A stretch of DNA of 64,000 bases. Origin: Rothia nasimurium. GTDB lineage: Bacteria; Actinomycetota; Actinomycetes; Actinomycetales; Micrococcaceae. Below, in pieces: positions 26,918-35,989 of this stretch (position 1 is the first letter of the stretch; each line of letters starts with the position of its first letter). Location: assembly GCF_928382285.1 (NCBI RefSeq), contig NZ_CAKMSS010000002.1, forward strand, positions 248,001 through 312,000. The letters are read 5' to 3'. The position numbers were made by a program, and so were the translations under genes. Under the pieces are notes generated by a model. That model ran no database searches, was not told the origin of the DNA, and saw only the letters and a program-made list of their open reading frames with translations.

Positions 26918-27661
26918 GTGACTACTGACGCACTGGTTCAGCTCACCCAGGTCAACAAGCACTACGGTGAGAACCACGTCCTCAAGGACATCAACCTTTC
27001 CATCGGCAGAGGCGAAGTCGTCGTCCTCCTCGGCCCCTCCGGCTCCGGCAAGTCAACCCTCTGCCGCACCATCAATCGTCTTGAAACCATCACCGACGGC
27101 ACCATCACCATCGACGGCAAAAAACTACCCGAAGAAGGCAAAGAACTCGCCAACCTGCGCGCAGAAGTCGGTATGGTCTTCCAGTCCTTCAACCTCTTTG
27201 CCCACAAGACCATCCTAGAAAATGTCACCCTCGGCCCCCGCAAGGTACGCGGTATGGGCAAGGCCGAAGCCGAAGAGCTAGCCATGAGCCTGCTCAAGAA
27301 GGTTGGTGTCGATAACCAGGCCTCCAAGATGCCCGCCCAGCTCTCCGGCGGCCAGCAGCAGCGCGTCGCTATCGCCCGCGCCCTCGCCATGAAGCCCAAG
27401 GTCATGCTCTTCGACGAGCCCACCAGCGCCCTTGACCCCGAAATGGTCAACGAAGTACTCGACACCATGGTCTCTCTCGCCCGCGAAGGCATGACCATGA
27501 TCGTGGTAACCCACGAAATGGGCTTCGCCCGCAAGGCAGCAGACCGCATCGTCTTCCTGGCCGACGGCGAAATCGTCGAAGAAGCCACCCCCGACCAGTT
27601 CTTCACCAACCCCCAGTCAGACCGCGCCAAGGACTTCCTGGGTAAGATCCTGGGTCACTAA
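26918..27661 (+). CDS. gluA: Glutamate ABC transporter ATP-binding protein GluA
   Basis: Energises uptake of glutamate (or a related polar amino acid) at the membrane. The 247-residue ATPase has Walker [11 protein letters not shown]-loop [19 protein letters not shown], signature [16 protein letters not shown], Walker [14 protein letters not shown] and switch histidine VTHEMGFA. It starts at GTG 26918 behind GAGAGGAAG. First gene of gluABCD, the order seen in corynebacteria. A palindrome upstream may regulate the operon. Confidence 0.95.
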   Translation: MTTDALVQLTQVNKHYGENHVLKDINLSIGRGEVVVLLGPSGSGKSTLCRTINRLETITDGTITIDGKKLPEEGKELANLRAEVGMVFQSFNLFAHKTILENVTLGPRKVRGMGKAEAEELAMSLLKKVGVDNQASKMPAQLSGGQQQRVAIARALAMKPKVMLFDEPTSALDPEMVNEVLDTMVSLAREGMTMIVVTHEMGFARKAADRIVFLADGEIVEEATPDQFFTNPQSDRAKDFLGKILGH

Positions 27662-27673
27662 GGACGGCCAGCC

Positions 27674-28522
27674 ATGAACCTCTCCCGCGCCAAAGCAAAA
27701 GCCGCAGCCTGCGCCGCTCTGCTCGCCACCGGCGTCCTCGCGCTCTCCGGTTGCTCCACCACCGGTAGCGAAGACACCATCCGCATCGGCATCAAGTACG
27801 ACCAGCCCGGCCTGGGCTACCAGGACGGACGCGACTACACCGGCTTCGACACCGACGTAGCCCGCTACGTTGCAGCTGAACTCGGCTACTCCGAAGACCA
27901 GATCGAATGGGTCGAAGCCCCCAGCGCCAACCGCGAAAACATGCTCACCAACAACCAGGTAGACATGATTTTTGCGACCTACTCCATCACCGAAAAGCGA
28001 CTCAAGACCGTCGACTTCGCCGGCCCCTACTTCGTCGCTGGCCAGGACCTGCTGGTCCAGGCAGAGAACACCGACATCACCGGCCCCGAGTCTCTTGCCG
28101 GGAAGAACCTGTGCTCCGTCACCGGCTCAACCAGTGCAAAGAAGATCCAGGATAAGTACTCATCAGAGGTCCAGCTGGTTCAGCAGAACTCCTACTCTGA
28201 CTGCGTCGTCGCCCTCAACGCCGGCATGGTCGATGCTGTGACCACCGACGACATCATCCTCGCGGGCCTTGCCTCTACCAAGGCCAATCAGGGCGAGCTC
28301 AAGCTCGTGGGCAACACCTTCTCCACCGAAAACTACGGTGTCGGCCTGCCCAAGGGCTCCGACAAGTGCGCCGCCATCAACGCAGCCATCAACAAGATGG
28401 TCGAAACCGGCGCCTGGGAAGAAGCCATCAAAAAGAACGTAGGTGCCGCTAACTACACCTACAACGCCGAGCTGAACCCGCCCGTCCTCACCGACGCCTG
28501 CGCCACCGTTGACGCCAAATAA
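27674..28522 (+). CDS. gluB: Glutamate-binding lipoprotein GluB
   Basis: Extracellular substrate-binding lipoprotein of the importer. The 282-residue precursor has a signal peptide ending in the lipobox VLALSGC, with Cys27 as the lipidated residue. The mature part has the type II periplasmic-binding-protein pattern: IRIGIKYDQPGLGYQDG, YTGFDTDVARYVA, MIFATYSITEKRLKTVDFAG and NLCSVTGSTSAKKI. It begins 12 bp after gluA. Specificity for glutamate is inferred from operon layout. Confidence 0.93.
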   Translation: MNLSRAKAKAAACAALLATGVLALSGCSTTGSEDTIRIGIKYDQPGLGYQDGRDYTGFDTDVARYVAAELGYSEDQIEWVEAPSANRENMLTNNQVDMIFATYSITEKRLKTVDFAGPYFVAGQDLLVQAENTDITGPESLAGKNLCSVTGSTSAKKIQDKYSSEVQLVQQNSYSDCVVALNAGMVDAVTTDDIILAGLASTKANQGELKLVGNTFSTENYGVGLPKGSDKCAAINAAINKMVETGAWEEAIKKNVGAANYTYNAELNPPVLTDACATVDAK

Positions 28523-28581
28523 GGCCGCGACGCCCAGCGCACCTTCACCACACCACAATCTTTCAACCATCGGAGGCTTTC

Positions 28582-29265
28582 ATGTCGTTCTCTGAACAGC
28601 TCTCCACGCTCTTTGCCACCTACGACGTCATCGGCGCCTTCTGGACCAACATCCAGCTGACCTTCTGGGCAGCCATCGGATCTTTCGTCCTCGGCTCCCT
28701 GCTAGCACTTATGCGTATTTCGCCCGTGCCCTCCCTACGCTGGGCGGGCACCGCCTACGTGCACCTGGTCCGCAACACCCCGCTGACCATTCTGATGACC
28801 CTGGCAATCCTGGGCGTGTGGACCCAGTTCCAGCTCTCACTAGCAACCAGCTTTGAGTGGAACTTCTTTATCTACGCCGTTATCGTCCTTGCCATCTACC
28901 ACGCAGCCTTCGTCTGTGAGGCCATCCGCTCCGGCGTCAATACTGTACCCGTCGGCCAGGCTGAAGCGGCCCGCGCCATCGGCCTGGGCTTCCTGCCTAC
29001 CGCCCGCTACGTGATTTTCCCGCAGGCTCTACGCGGCTCCATCACTCCGCTGGGCAACACCCTGATTGCGCTAGCCAAGAACACCACCGTAGCCACCGTA
29101 GCCTCAGTCGCTGAGGCCTCAGGCATGATGAAGTCCATGATTGAGTTCAACTCAGACCTCATCTTCATGATCTTCTTCGTCTTCGCCATGGGCTTTGTGA
29201 TTATTGTTGTCCCCATCGGCCTGCTAACCACCTGGGCCTCTCGTAAACTGGCGGTGAAGCGATGA
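28582..29265 (+). CDS. gluC: Glutamate ABC transporter permease GluC
   Basis: A 227-residue membrane component with about five helices and the inner-membrane EAA loop EAARAIGLGFLPTARYVIFP that contacts the ATPase. The segment YVHLVRNTPLTILMTLAILG is typical of HisM/GlnP-type polar amino-acid permeases. It starts at ATG 28582 behind GGAGG. It overlaps gluD by four bases (ATGA), indicating coupled translation. Confidence 0.94.
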   Translation: MSFSEQLSTLFATYDVIGAFWTNIQLTFWAAIGSFVLGSLLALMRISPVPSLRWAGTAYVHLVRNTPLTILMTLAILGVWTQFQLSLATSFEWNFFIYAVIVLAIYHAAFVCEAIRSGVNTVPVGQAEAARAIGLGFLPTARYVIFPQALRGSITPLGNTLIALAKNTTVATVASVAEASGMMKSMIEFNSDLIFMIFFVFAMGFVIIVVPIGLLTTWASRKLAVKR

Positions 29266-30179
29266 GCAAGCGTATGACCTCAACCTCGGTACTCTTTGAC
29301 GTACCCGGCCCCAAGGCCCGCGCCCGAACCCGCATCTTCAACATCGTGGCTCTTGTGCTCCTGGCAGCAGGCTTTGCCTACGTCATGATGGTGATGAACC
29401 GCCAGGGCCAGCTGGAAGCCGATAAGTGGACTTCCCTCTTCTCGGGTAACCTCTGGGCCAACTACATTCTGCCCGCCCTCTGGAAGACCCTCTCAGCAGC
29501 CCTGATCTCTGTGGTCACCTCGGTGGCTTTCGGTCTCTTCTTCGGTCTGGCCCGCCTGTCACCCAATAAGGCCGTGCGAGCCTTCGGTACCGTGGTCGTG
29601 GAGTTCTTCCGCGCCGTTCCCGTGCTGATGATGATGATTTTCTTCTGGCTCTTTTTGGGCAAACTCAACCTCTTTGCCCCCTCACAGCTGCCCTTTATCG
29701 CCGTGGTTCTGGGTCTGACCCTCTACAACGGCTCGGTCATCGCTGAGCTTCTGCGCTCCGGTGTTCAGCAGCTACCCAAGGGCCAGGGTGAAGCCGGTCT
29801 GGCTATCGGCCTGACCCCCTGGAAGGTGCTGACCCTGATTCTGGTACCCCAGGCTCTGACCGCCATGATGCCCTCGCTGCTCTCGCAGTTCGTGGTCATT
29901 CTCAAGGACACCGCCCTGGGCTACATCATCTCCTACCCCGAGCTGCTGGCCGCTGCCCGCCGCTTCGGCTCTGGCGAGGGCAATATCTTGCAGATGCTCC
30001 TGCTGGCAGCCCTCATCTTCGTGGTGATCAACTTCGCCCTGACCCTCTTCGCCGAGTGGCTCGCTAAGTACATGAGCTCCCGCTCCGACGTAGAGATCAA
30101 GCACGCCGACGGTGTGCCCGGTGAGGTGGACGAAGCCCGACCCAAGACCGAGCTGATGTTCAAGATCCCCAAGCACTAG
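29262..30179 (+). CDS. gluD: Glutamate ABC transporter permease GluD
   Basis: The second membrane component, 305 residues, with an N-terminal helix (about 27-46) and a later core with FFRAVPVLMMMIFFWLFLG and the EAA loop GEAGLAIGLTPWKVLTLILV. Compared with gluC it has an N-terminal extension and a charged C-terminal tail (SDVEIKHADGVPGEVDEARP). Last gene of gluABCD; a terminator hairpin follows within 40 bp. Confidence 0.94.
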   Translation: MSKRMTSTSVLFDVPGPKARARTRIFNIVALVLLAAGFAYVMMVMNRQGQLEADKWTSLFSGNLWANYILPALWKTLSAALISVVTSVAFGLFFGLARLSPNKAVRAFGTVVVEFFRAVPVLMMMIFFWLFLGKLNLFAPSQLPFIAVVLGLTLYNGSVIAELLRSGVQQLPKGQGEAGLAIGLTPWKVLTLILVPQALTAMMPSLLSQFVVILKDTALGYIISYPELLAAARRFGSGEGNILQMLLLAALIFVVINFALTLFAEWLAKYMSSRSDVEIKHADGVPGEVDEARPKTELMFKIPKH

Positions 30180-30209
30180 CGTCCGCGCTTGACGCTCCGG
30201 TTACAGGCC

Positions 30210-30247
30210 AAGGGCCCCATCATACGATGGGGCCCTTAACCTTTTTC
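30210..30247 (+). terminator. Terminator of gluABCD
   Basis: Arms AAGGGCCCCATC/GATGGGGCCCTT with a four-base loop, followed by AACCTTTTTC. Confidence 0.9.
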
Positions 30248-30266
30248 TCGATGGGGCTGTGCAGGG

Positions 30267-30310
30267 TTCTTGGGCTGTGAGCAGGTTTTTCTCTGCACAC
30301 AGCCCAAGAA
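30267..30310 (-). terminator. Hairpin downstream of dapE
   Basis: 13-bp perfect arms TTCTTGGGCTGTG/CACAGCCCAAGAA with an inner GCAG/CTGC extension, between convergent gluD and dapE. Probably terminates dapE; no T-run adjoins it. Confidence 0.65.
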
Positions 30311-30330
30311 GTCTGCACAGGCTGGCAGGG

Positions 30331-31479
30331 TTAGGACGCCGTCAGCCAGCTTTCCAGCGCCGTATAGCAGGTACGCACCTCGGAGGCTTTAACGTGCTCG
30401 TTATCGGTGTGAGCCAGCAGGGCATCTCCGGGCCCAAAGTTCACGGCGGGGATACCGATCTCACTGAAGCGAGCGACGTCCGTCCACCCGTACTTGGGCT
30501 TGGGGGCTTGGCCCACCGACTCAATCAGCGAGCGCGACATGGGCGCGTCCAGGCCCGGGCGGGCAGCTGATGAGAGGTCAACGAAGTCTAGCTCGTAGCC
30601 CTCAAAAACCTCATGCAGGTGCGCGACGGCTTCGTCCAGGGTCTTGTTGGGAGCAAAGCGGTAGTTGATGTGCACGCCGGATTCATCGGGAATCACGTTC
30701 CCGGCCACCCCGCCTGAAATTTGCACGGCATTGAGCCCCTCACGGTAGGCCAGGCCCTCAACCTCATAGGTGGCAGGCTGGTAGGCAGCAAGACGCCCCA
30801 GAACGTCCGCCATCTTGTGGATAGCGTTGACGCCCTTCCAAGCGCGACCAGAATGGGCGGCGACACCCGAGGTGCGAATCCAGAAGCGGATGGTGCCGTT
30901 GCAGCCACCTTCGATGGTGCCGTCGGTGGGCTCCAGGAGCACGGCAAAGGCCGCATCGGTCAGCTTCTCCCGGTGGTTGCGCATCAGGCGGGCAAGCCCT
31001 GAGAGCTCTGATGCAACTTCTTCATTGTCATAAAAGACGTAGGTGATATCGTAGTGGGGTTCCTTCAAGTGGGCAGCTAGGGCTAGCTGCACGGCAACCC
31101 CGCCCTTCATATCCACGGCTCCGCGGCCGTAGAGAACCCGCTCCCCCGCTTCCTCAGACCAAGAGGCGGGTACGGTGCCTCGTGAGCCCTCAGCGCGTGG
31201 TAGAGGCACCGTATCTAGGTGGCCTGCCAGCACAATGCGGGTATCCCGGCCCAGGTTAGTGCGGGCGATGATGGCATCGCCGTCGCGGGTTATCTCTAAG
31301 CCGCCGATCCCCTCAAGGGCCGCCTGCACGGCGTCCGCCAGGCGCACCTCGGCGCCAGAAACAGAATAAATATTGAGCAGATCAGCGGTCAGGTCTTCAA
31401 CGGGCTGGGTTAGGTTCAGGACGCCGGGGCCCACCTGAGCGAACTCAGCGGCCTGGGCGAGGGTAGGGTTCTTGGTCAT
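30331..31479 (-). CDS. dapE: Succinyl-diaminopimelate desuccinylase DapE
   Basis: Hydrolyses N-succinyl-LL-diaminopimelate to LL-diaminopimelate for lysine and peptidoglycan synthesis. The 382-residue M20 metallopeptidase shows the metal-site motifs VLAGHLDTVPLP, GRGAVDMKGGVAVQLAL, FYDNEEVASELSGL with the catalytic glutamate, and VNFGPGDALLAHTDNEHV near the end. It starts at ATG 31479; longer frames run into the divergent dapD promoter. Divergent from dapD across 59 bp, so the two succinylase-branch genes share control. Confidence 0.94.
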   Translation of the reverse strand: MTKNPTLAQAAEFAQVGPGVLNLTQPVEDLTADLLNIYSVSGAEVRLADAVQAALEGIGGLEITRDGDAIIARTNLGRDTRIVLAGHLDTVPLPRAEGSRGTVPASWSEEAGERVLYGRGAVDMKGGVAVQLALAAHLKEPHYDITYVFYDNEEVASELSGLARLMRNHREKLTDAAFAVLLEPTDGTIEGGCNGTIRFWIRTSGVAAHSGRAWKGVNAIHKMADVLGRLAAYQPATYEVEGLAYREGLNAVQISGGVAGNVIPDESGVHINYRFAPNKTLDEAVAHLHEVFEGYELDFVDLSSAARPGLDAPMSRSLIESVGQAPKPKYGWTDVARFSEIGIPAVNFGPGDALLAHTDNEHVKASEVRTCYTALESWLTAS

Positions 31480-31525
31480 AGTTCCACCATACAAGCAGAT
31501 AGCGCCCCGCACCCGCCTGATTCCG

Positions 31526-31539
31526 TAGACTGGTAGGCA
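31526..31539 (+). promoter_or_regulatory. -10 box and leaderless start of dapD
   Basis: TAGACT, then GGTAGGC and the ATG: the same 16-base arrangement as upstream of pepP. It implies a message that begins at the start codon. Confidence 0.7.
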
Positions 31540-32495
31540 TGACTGAAAACAACACCCGTGTAGCATCCGGCCTGGGCCTGGCCACCGTCGTCGCCTCCGG
31601 CGAGAACGAAGGCACCGTACTCGATGTCTGGTACCCCGCCCCCGCCCTCACCGAAACCCCCGATGACTCCGTAGCAGCCGACCTCGAAGCCCTGGTCGAA
31701 GCCGACGAAGACCGCAACGTTGTGCGTGAGCTGGTCAACGTCACCATCAACCTCGATGAGGCCCCCGCCAACGCAGCGGACGCCTACCTGCGCCTGCACC
31801 TGCTCTCCCACACCCTGGTTGCCCCCAACACCATCAACCTCGACGGTCTCTTTGGTGCTCTCGCCAACGTCGCCTGGACCAACTTCGGCCCCGTGCTAGC
31901 CAGCGAATTCAACACCGTCTCGCTGAAGCTGCGCCGCCGCGGCGCCCTGGTCGTCACCCACGTGGACAAGTTCCCCCGTATGATTGACTACGTCGTACCC
32001 GCAGGTGTTCGTATCGGCGACGCCGACCGCGTCCGCCTGGGTGCCCACCTGGCCGCAGGCACCACCGTCATGCACGAAGGCTTCGTCAACTTCAACGCAG
32101 GCACCCTTGGCGAATCCATGGTCGAAGGCCGCATCTCCCAGGGCGTTGTCATTGGCAACGGCACCGACATCGGCGGCGGCGCCTCAACCATGGGTACCCT
32201 CTCCGGCGGCGGCACCCAGCGTGTCTCCATCGGCGAGCGCTCCCTGCTCGGCGCTGAAGCCGGAATCGGCATTGCCCTGGGCGATGACTGCGTGGTTGAA
32301 GCTGGCCTCTACGTCACCGCTGGCTCCCGCGTGACCGTCCTCAACCCCGGCGCTGAGCCCAAGGTCGTCAAAGCCCTGGAACTCTCCGGCGTTAACAACC
32401 TGCTCTTCCGCCGCAATTCCGTGACCGGCGCTATCGAAGTTCTGCCCCGCGCCAACAACACCGTGGAGCTGAACTCAGAGCTGCACGCTAACTAA
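31539..32495 (+). CDS. dapD: Tetrahydrodipicolinate N-succinyltransferase DapD
   Basis: Transfers succinyl from succinyl-CoA to tetrahydrodipicolinate, opening the succinylase branch of lysine synthesis. The 318-residue protein has the actinobacterial DapD N-terminal domain and a left-handed beta-helix with hexapeptide repeats (about 150-280: [40 protein letters not shown]). No ribosome-binding site precedes the ATG, consistent with the leaderless promoter. Partner genes dapE (divergent) and dapC (37.5-38.6 kb) are also in this window. Confidence 0.95.
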   Translation: MTENNTRVASGLGLATVVASGENEGTVLDVWYPAPALTETPDDSVAADLEALVEADEDRNVVRELVNVTINLDEAPANAADAYLRLHLLSHTLVAPNTINLDGLFGALANVAWTNFGPVLASEFNTVSLKLRRRGALVVTHVDKFPRMIDYVVPAGVRIGDADRVRLGAHLAAGTTVMHEGFVNFNAGTLGESMVEGRISQGVVIGNGTDIGGGASTMGTLSGGGTQRVSIGERSLLGAEAGIGIALGDDCVVEAGLYVTAGSRVTVLNPGAEPKVVKALELSGVNNLLFRRNSVTGAIEVLPRANNTVELNSELHAN

Positions 32496-32580
32496 AGTGA
32501 GTCATCCTTGAGCGATACGGGCTCATACTCGCTATAAGCCCGTTTCAACCATCGATATTTACTGAAGATTAATCTGCTCA

Positions 32581-32618
32581 AGACCCGCCCTGCCGCTGAA
32601 GCGGTAGGGCGGGTCTTT
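32581..32618 (+). terminator. Terminator downstream of dapD
   Basis: Arms AGACCCGCCCTGCCGC and GCGGTAGGGCGGGTCT (one wobble) with loop TGAA and trailing TTTA. A weaker ACGGGCT/AGCCCGT hairpin lies about 50 bp upstream. Confidence 0.85.
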
Positions 32619-32659
32619 ACAATGGGAGAACACACTCACAACACATCAGAAAGCTATTC

Positions 32660-34771
32660 ATGAAGCGTTCTCTTTCTCTGCTGGCAGGTCTTGGCCTGGT
32701 TTCTTCCAGCATTCTCGTTCCCGCAGCTTTTGCAGCAGACGGTACTACCGACCTGGGCGATTTGACTGTGCTGGCCTCAACCGACGTCCACGGCCGCGCC
32801 CTCAACTACGACTACTTCACCGGCGCCCCGTACGGCGAAGGTGCTAAGGCTCTGGGTATGGAGCACCTGGCAACCGCCATCGCCCAGACCCGGGCAGCAA
32901 AGGGTACAGAGTCCACCCTGGTGCTCGATAACGGTGACGCCAACCAGGGCAACCCCTTACAGACCTACTACCAGAACAACCGCACCGCCACCAGCGTTGA
33001 CCCCATGGCCTCGGTCTTCAACCTGCTGGGCTATGACGCCGGTGTAGTGGGCAATCACGAGTTCAACTATGGCCCCGATGCAGCCTCCCAGTACACCCAG
33101 AACCTGACCATGCCCCTGCTCGGGGCTAACGTCATCGACACCGCAACCGGCGCTCCCGCCTACGAGCCCTACACCATGATTGAAAAGACCGTGGGCGGCG
33201 AGAAGATCCAGGTAGCCGTCATCGGTGTCGTGACCCCCGGCGTTCGCGTGTGGGATAAGGCTACTGTCGAGGGCAAGCTGGAGTTTAAGGACGCCGCCGC
33301 CACCGTTGCCGAGTGGGCACCCAAGGTCAAGGCCGCAGGGGCCGACGTTGTCGTCGTCCTCGCCCACACCGGCCTAGATGCCGAGGGCTACACCTACAAC
33401 CCGGCTGACCTCACCGAAAACGTCGCCAAGTCAGTGGCTGAGCAATCCACCGACGTCGATCTTGTTGTGGGCGGCCACTCCCACGTCACCAACAAAGTCC
33501 AGGAATACTTCACCAACAAGAATGGCGAGCCGGTGCTCTACACCCAGCCCGGTTACTGGGCCCGCTTCCTCTCCGAAGTCACCCTGCCCCTGGTCAAGGA
33601 AGCTGACGGCGATATTGAGGTCAAGTGGACCGAGGATGAAAAACCTACCGCTCTTGCCCTCAACGCTGGTGACTACGCTGCCGACCCGTCCGTCCTTGCA
33701 GCTATCGAGCCCTACCACTCGAAGACCACCGAATGGGTACAGACCGTGGTAGCCCAGGCGAGCGCTGAGATGCCTGCAGCAAGTAGTGCCTGGGAAGACA
33801 CTGCGGTTCTGGATTTCATCAACATGGTTCAGACCGAAGAAGTCACTCGTGCCCTGACCGGAACCCAGTATGAGGGTTTGCCCGTCATCGCTGAGGCATC
33901 CCCCTTCTCCCGCACTGCCGTGTTCAAGCAGGGCGATGTGACCATCGCCGATATGGCTAGCCTCTACATCTACGACAACACTCTCTATGCCGTAGAGCTC
34001 ACCGGCGCCCAGCTCAAGGACTACCTGGAATGGTCAGCCCGCTACTACAAGCAGCAGGAACCCGGTGCTGAGATCACCGACTGGTCCACCGTCACTAACG
34101 CCCTCTATGAAGGTGCCACCCGCGGTATTCCTGACTACTCCTACGACGTGCTCTCGGGCGTCAACTACCACATCAACATCTCCAAGCCTGTCGGCGAGCG
34201 CATTGAGGGCCTCATACTGCCCGACGGCACTGCCCTGGCAGATGACCAGAAGGTCATCCTGGCTCTGAACAACTACCGCTGGTCCGGTGGCTCAGGCTAC
34301 CCGCATGTGACCGCTGCTCCCATCGTCTACGAAGAGCAGAAGGCCGTACGCGACCTCATGATTGACTGGGCTATCACCAACAAGACCATCGACCCGGCTA
34401 CCTTCTTCGTGAAGAACTGGACGGTCGGCACCAGCTCCCTGCCCACCGAGCAGGCACCCGAAGAGACCCCGGCCCCGGCTCCCAGCGCCAGCCCCACCGC
34501 TGCTCCTTCGGCTGAGCCCACGGTAGCCCCCACCGAAGAGCCGACTGCAAGCCCCAGTGCGGACGCCCCCGCCCCGTCTCCCAGCGATAGCCCGGCGTCA
34601 TCGGCCTCCGCTAACACCAGCCAGAGCTCTGTGGCAGGAGCCCGTGAAACTGGAAAGAGCGGCATACTAGCCCACACCGGTGCTACTGCTCTGCCCCTCC
34701 TCGCAGGTGCTGCCCTCCTACTGGGTCTAGGCGCTACCGCTTTCTTCGCCGCCCGCCGCAAGAACAGCTAG
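32660..34771 (+). CDS. Cell-wall-anchored 5'-nucleotidase / 2',3'-cyclic phosphodiesterase
   Basis: Extracellular nucleotide scavenging: hydrolyses 5'-nucleotides or 2',3'-cyclic nucleotides. The 703-residue precursor has a signal peptide (cleavage likely after AFA, residue 25). The metallophosphoesterase domain has VLASTDVHGR, VLDNGDANQGN, VGNHEFNYG and VVGGHSHVTN; the 5'-nucleotidase C-terminal domain follows (about 380-570). Next come a Pro/Ala/Ser/Glu-rich wall-spanning linker, the sortase signal LAHTG (670-674), a hydrophobic helix and ARRKNS. LAXTG is the motif of class E sortases. Flanked by terminators, so monocistronic. Confidence 0.92.
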   Translation: MKRSLSLLAGLGLVSSSILVPAAFAADGTTDLGDLTVLASTDVHGRALNYDYFTGAPYGEGAKALGMEHLATAIAQTRAAKGTESTLVLDNGDANQGNPLQTYYQNNRTATSVDPMASVFNLLGYDAGVVGNHEFNYGPDAASQYTQNLTMPLLGANVIDTATGAPAYEPYTMIEKTVGGEKIQVAVIGVVTPGVRVWDKATVEGKLEFKDAAATVAEWAPKVKAAGADVVVVLAHTGLDAEGYTYNPADLTENVAKSVAEQSTDVDLVVGGHSHVTNKVQEYFTNKNGEPVLYTQPGYWARFLSEVTLPLVKEADGDIEVKWTEDEKPTALALNAGDYAADPSVLAAIEPYHSKTTEWVQTVVAQASAEMPAASSAWEDTAVLDFINMVQTEEVTRALTGTQYEGLPVIAEASPFSRTAVFKQGDVTIADMASLYIYDNTLYAVELTGAQLKDYLEWSARYYKQQEPGAEITDWSTVTNALYEGATRGIPDYSYDVLSGVNYHINISKPVGERIEGLILPDGTALADDQKVILALNNYRWSGGSGYPHVTAAPIVYEEQKAVRDLMIDWAITNKTIDPATFFVKNWTVGTSSLPTEQAPEETPAPAPSASPTAAPSAEPTVAPTEEPTASPSADAPAPSPSDSPASSASANTSQSSVAGARETGKSGILAHTGATALPLLAGAALLLGLGATAFFAARRKNS

Positions 34772-34804
34772 GAGTAAGCGCCCGCGCCTTTTACCCTAGA
34801 TGTG

Positions 34805-34844
34805 CTCAGCCCCGCCACCGCTTCTACCGGCTGGCGGGGCTGAG
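34805..34844 (+). terminator. Terminator downstream of the 5'-nucleotidase gene
   Basis: 13-bp arms CTCAGCCCCGCCA/TGGCGGGGCTGAG with a 14-base loop. Confidence 0.8.
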
Positions 34845-34889
34845 TGCAGGTAAGCTAGAGAAAACACCAATCGTCTACTAGGGGAAAAC

Positions 34890-35903
34890 GTGAAGATTCT
34901 CGTTACCGGAGGCGCCGGCTACATCGGCTCCCACACCGTACTCGAACTGCTCAAGGCAGGCCACGAGGTAACCGTTATGGACAACCTCTCAAACTCCTCC
35001 ATGGAGTCCCTGGCCCGCGTTGAAGAACTCACCGGCAAGACTGTGGAGTTCCGCAAGGTTGACCTGCTGGATCTACCCGAGATGAAGCAGCTCTTCAACC
35101 TGGTCAAGCCCGATGCCGTCATCCACTTCGCCGGCCTCAAGGCTGTAGGCGAGTCCGCTGAGAAGCCCCTCTGGTACTACCAGACCAACGTCACCGGCAC
35201 CCTTAACCTGCTCTACGCCATGGAAGACGCAGGCTGCCACTCCATCGTCTTCTCATCGTCTGCAACCGTCTACGGCGAACCCGAGTCTATGCCGCTGACC
35301 GAGAAGCTGAACATGGACGCCCAGTCCTGCTACGGCCGTACCAAGGAGCACATCGAAGATATGCTCATCGACCTAGCAGCCTCAGATTCTAAGTGGAACA
35401 TTGCCCTGCTGCGCTACTTCAACCCGGTAGGTGCCCACGAGTCCGGCCGTATCGGCGAAGACCCGGCCGGTATCCCCAACAACCTGGTACCCTTCATCGC
35501 CCAGGTTGCGGTGGGTCGCCGCGAATATCTCAACGTTTTCGGCAACGACTACCCCACTGTCGACGGCACCGGCGTGCGCGACTACATTCACGTCGTTGAC
35601 CTGGCGGACGGCCACCTCAAGGCCCTGGATTACATCACCACCCACGGCGGCCTGCACACCTGGAACCTGGGTACCGGTAACGGCTACTCGGTGCTTGAGG
35701 TTCTGCACGCTTTTGAGAAAGCTGCGGGTAAGGAACTGCCCTACAAGATTGTGGACCGCCGCCCCGGTGACGTAGCTGTTTCCTACGCCGACCCGGCTGC
35801 CGCCCTAGCCGATCTGGGATGGTCTGCTACCCGCGACATCGACACTATGGTGCGCGACCACTGGAACTGGCAGAAGAATAACCCCCAGGGCTACGAAGCG
35901 TAG
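34890..35903 (+). CDS. galE: UDP-glucose 4-epimerase GalE
   Basis: Interconverts UDP-glucose and UDP-galactose for galactose use and envelope polysaccharides. The 337-residue extended short-chain dehydrogenase opens MKILVTGGAGYIGSHTVLEL (NAD site), has the serine segment IVFSSSATVYG and the catalytic Tyr-x3-Lys in SCYGRTKEHIED, and ends with VDRRPGDVAVSYADP, typical of GalE. It starts at GTG 34890 behind AGGGGAAAAC. A -10-like TAAGCT lies about 38 bp upstream of the start. Confidence 0.95.
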   Translation: MKILVTGGAGYIGSHTVLELLKAGHEVTVMDNLSNSSMESLARVEELTGKTVEFRKVDLLDLPEMKQLFNLVKPDAVIHFAGLKAVGESAEKPLWYYQTNVTGTLNLLYAMEDAGCHSIVFSSSATVYGEPESMPLTEKLNMDAQSCYGRTKEHIEDMLIDLAASDSKWNIALLRYFNPVGAHESGRIGEDPAGIPNNLVPFIAQVAVGRREYLNVFGNDYPTVDGTGVRDYIHVVDLADGHLKALDYITTHGGLHTWNLGTGNGYSVLEVLHAFEKAAGKELPYKIVDRRPGDVAVSYADPAAALADLGWSATRDIDTMVRDHWNWQKNNPQGYEA

Positions 35904-35922
35904 CGGGCAGCCCCTAAAGCCG

Positions 35923-35966
35923 AGCCCCGGCGTCCTTACCTCCTGGGAGGTGCGGACGCCGGGGCT
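35923..35966. terminator. Terminator between convergent galE and gltA
   Basis: 13-bp arms AGCCCCGGCGTCC/GGACGCCGGGGCT around an 18-base loop. Confidence 0.8.
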
Positions 35967-35989
35967 TAGTTGTTGGCAATGTGGCTGGT

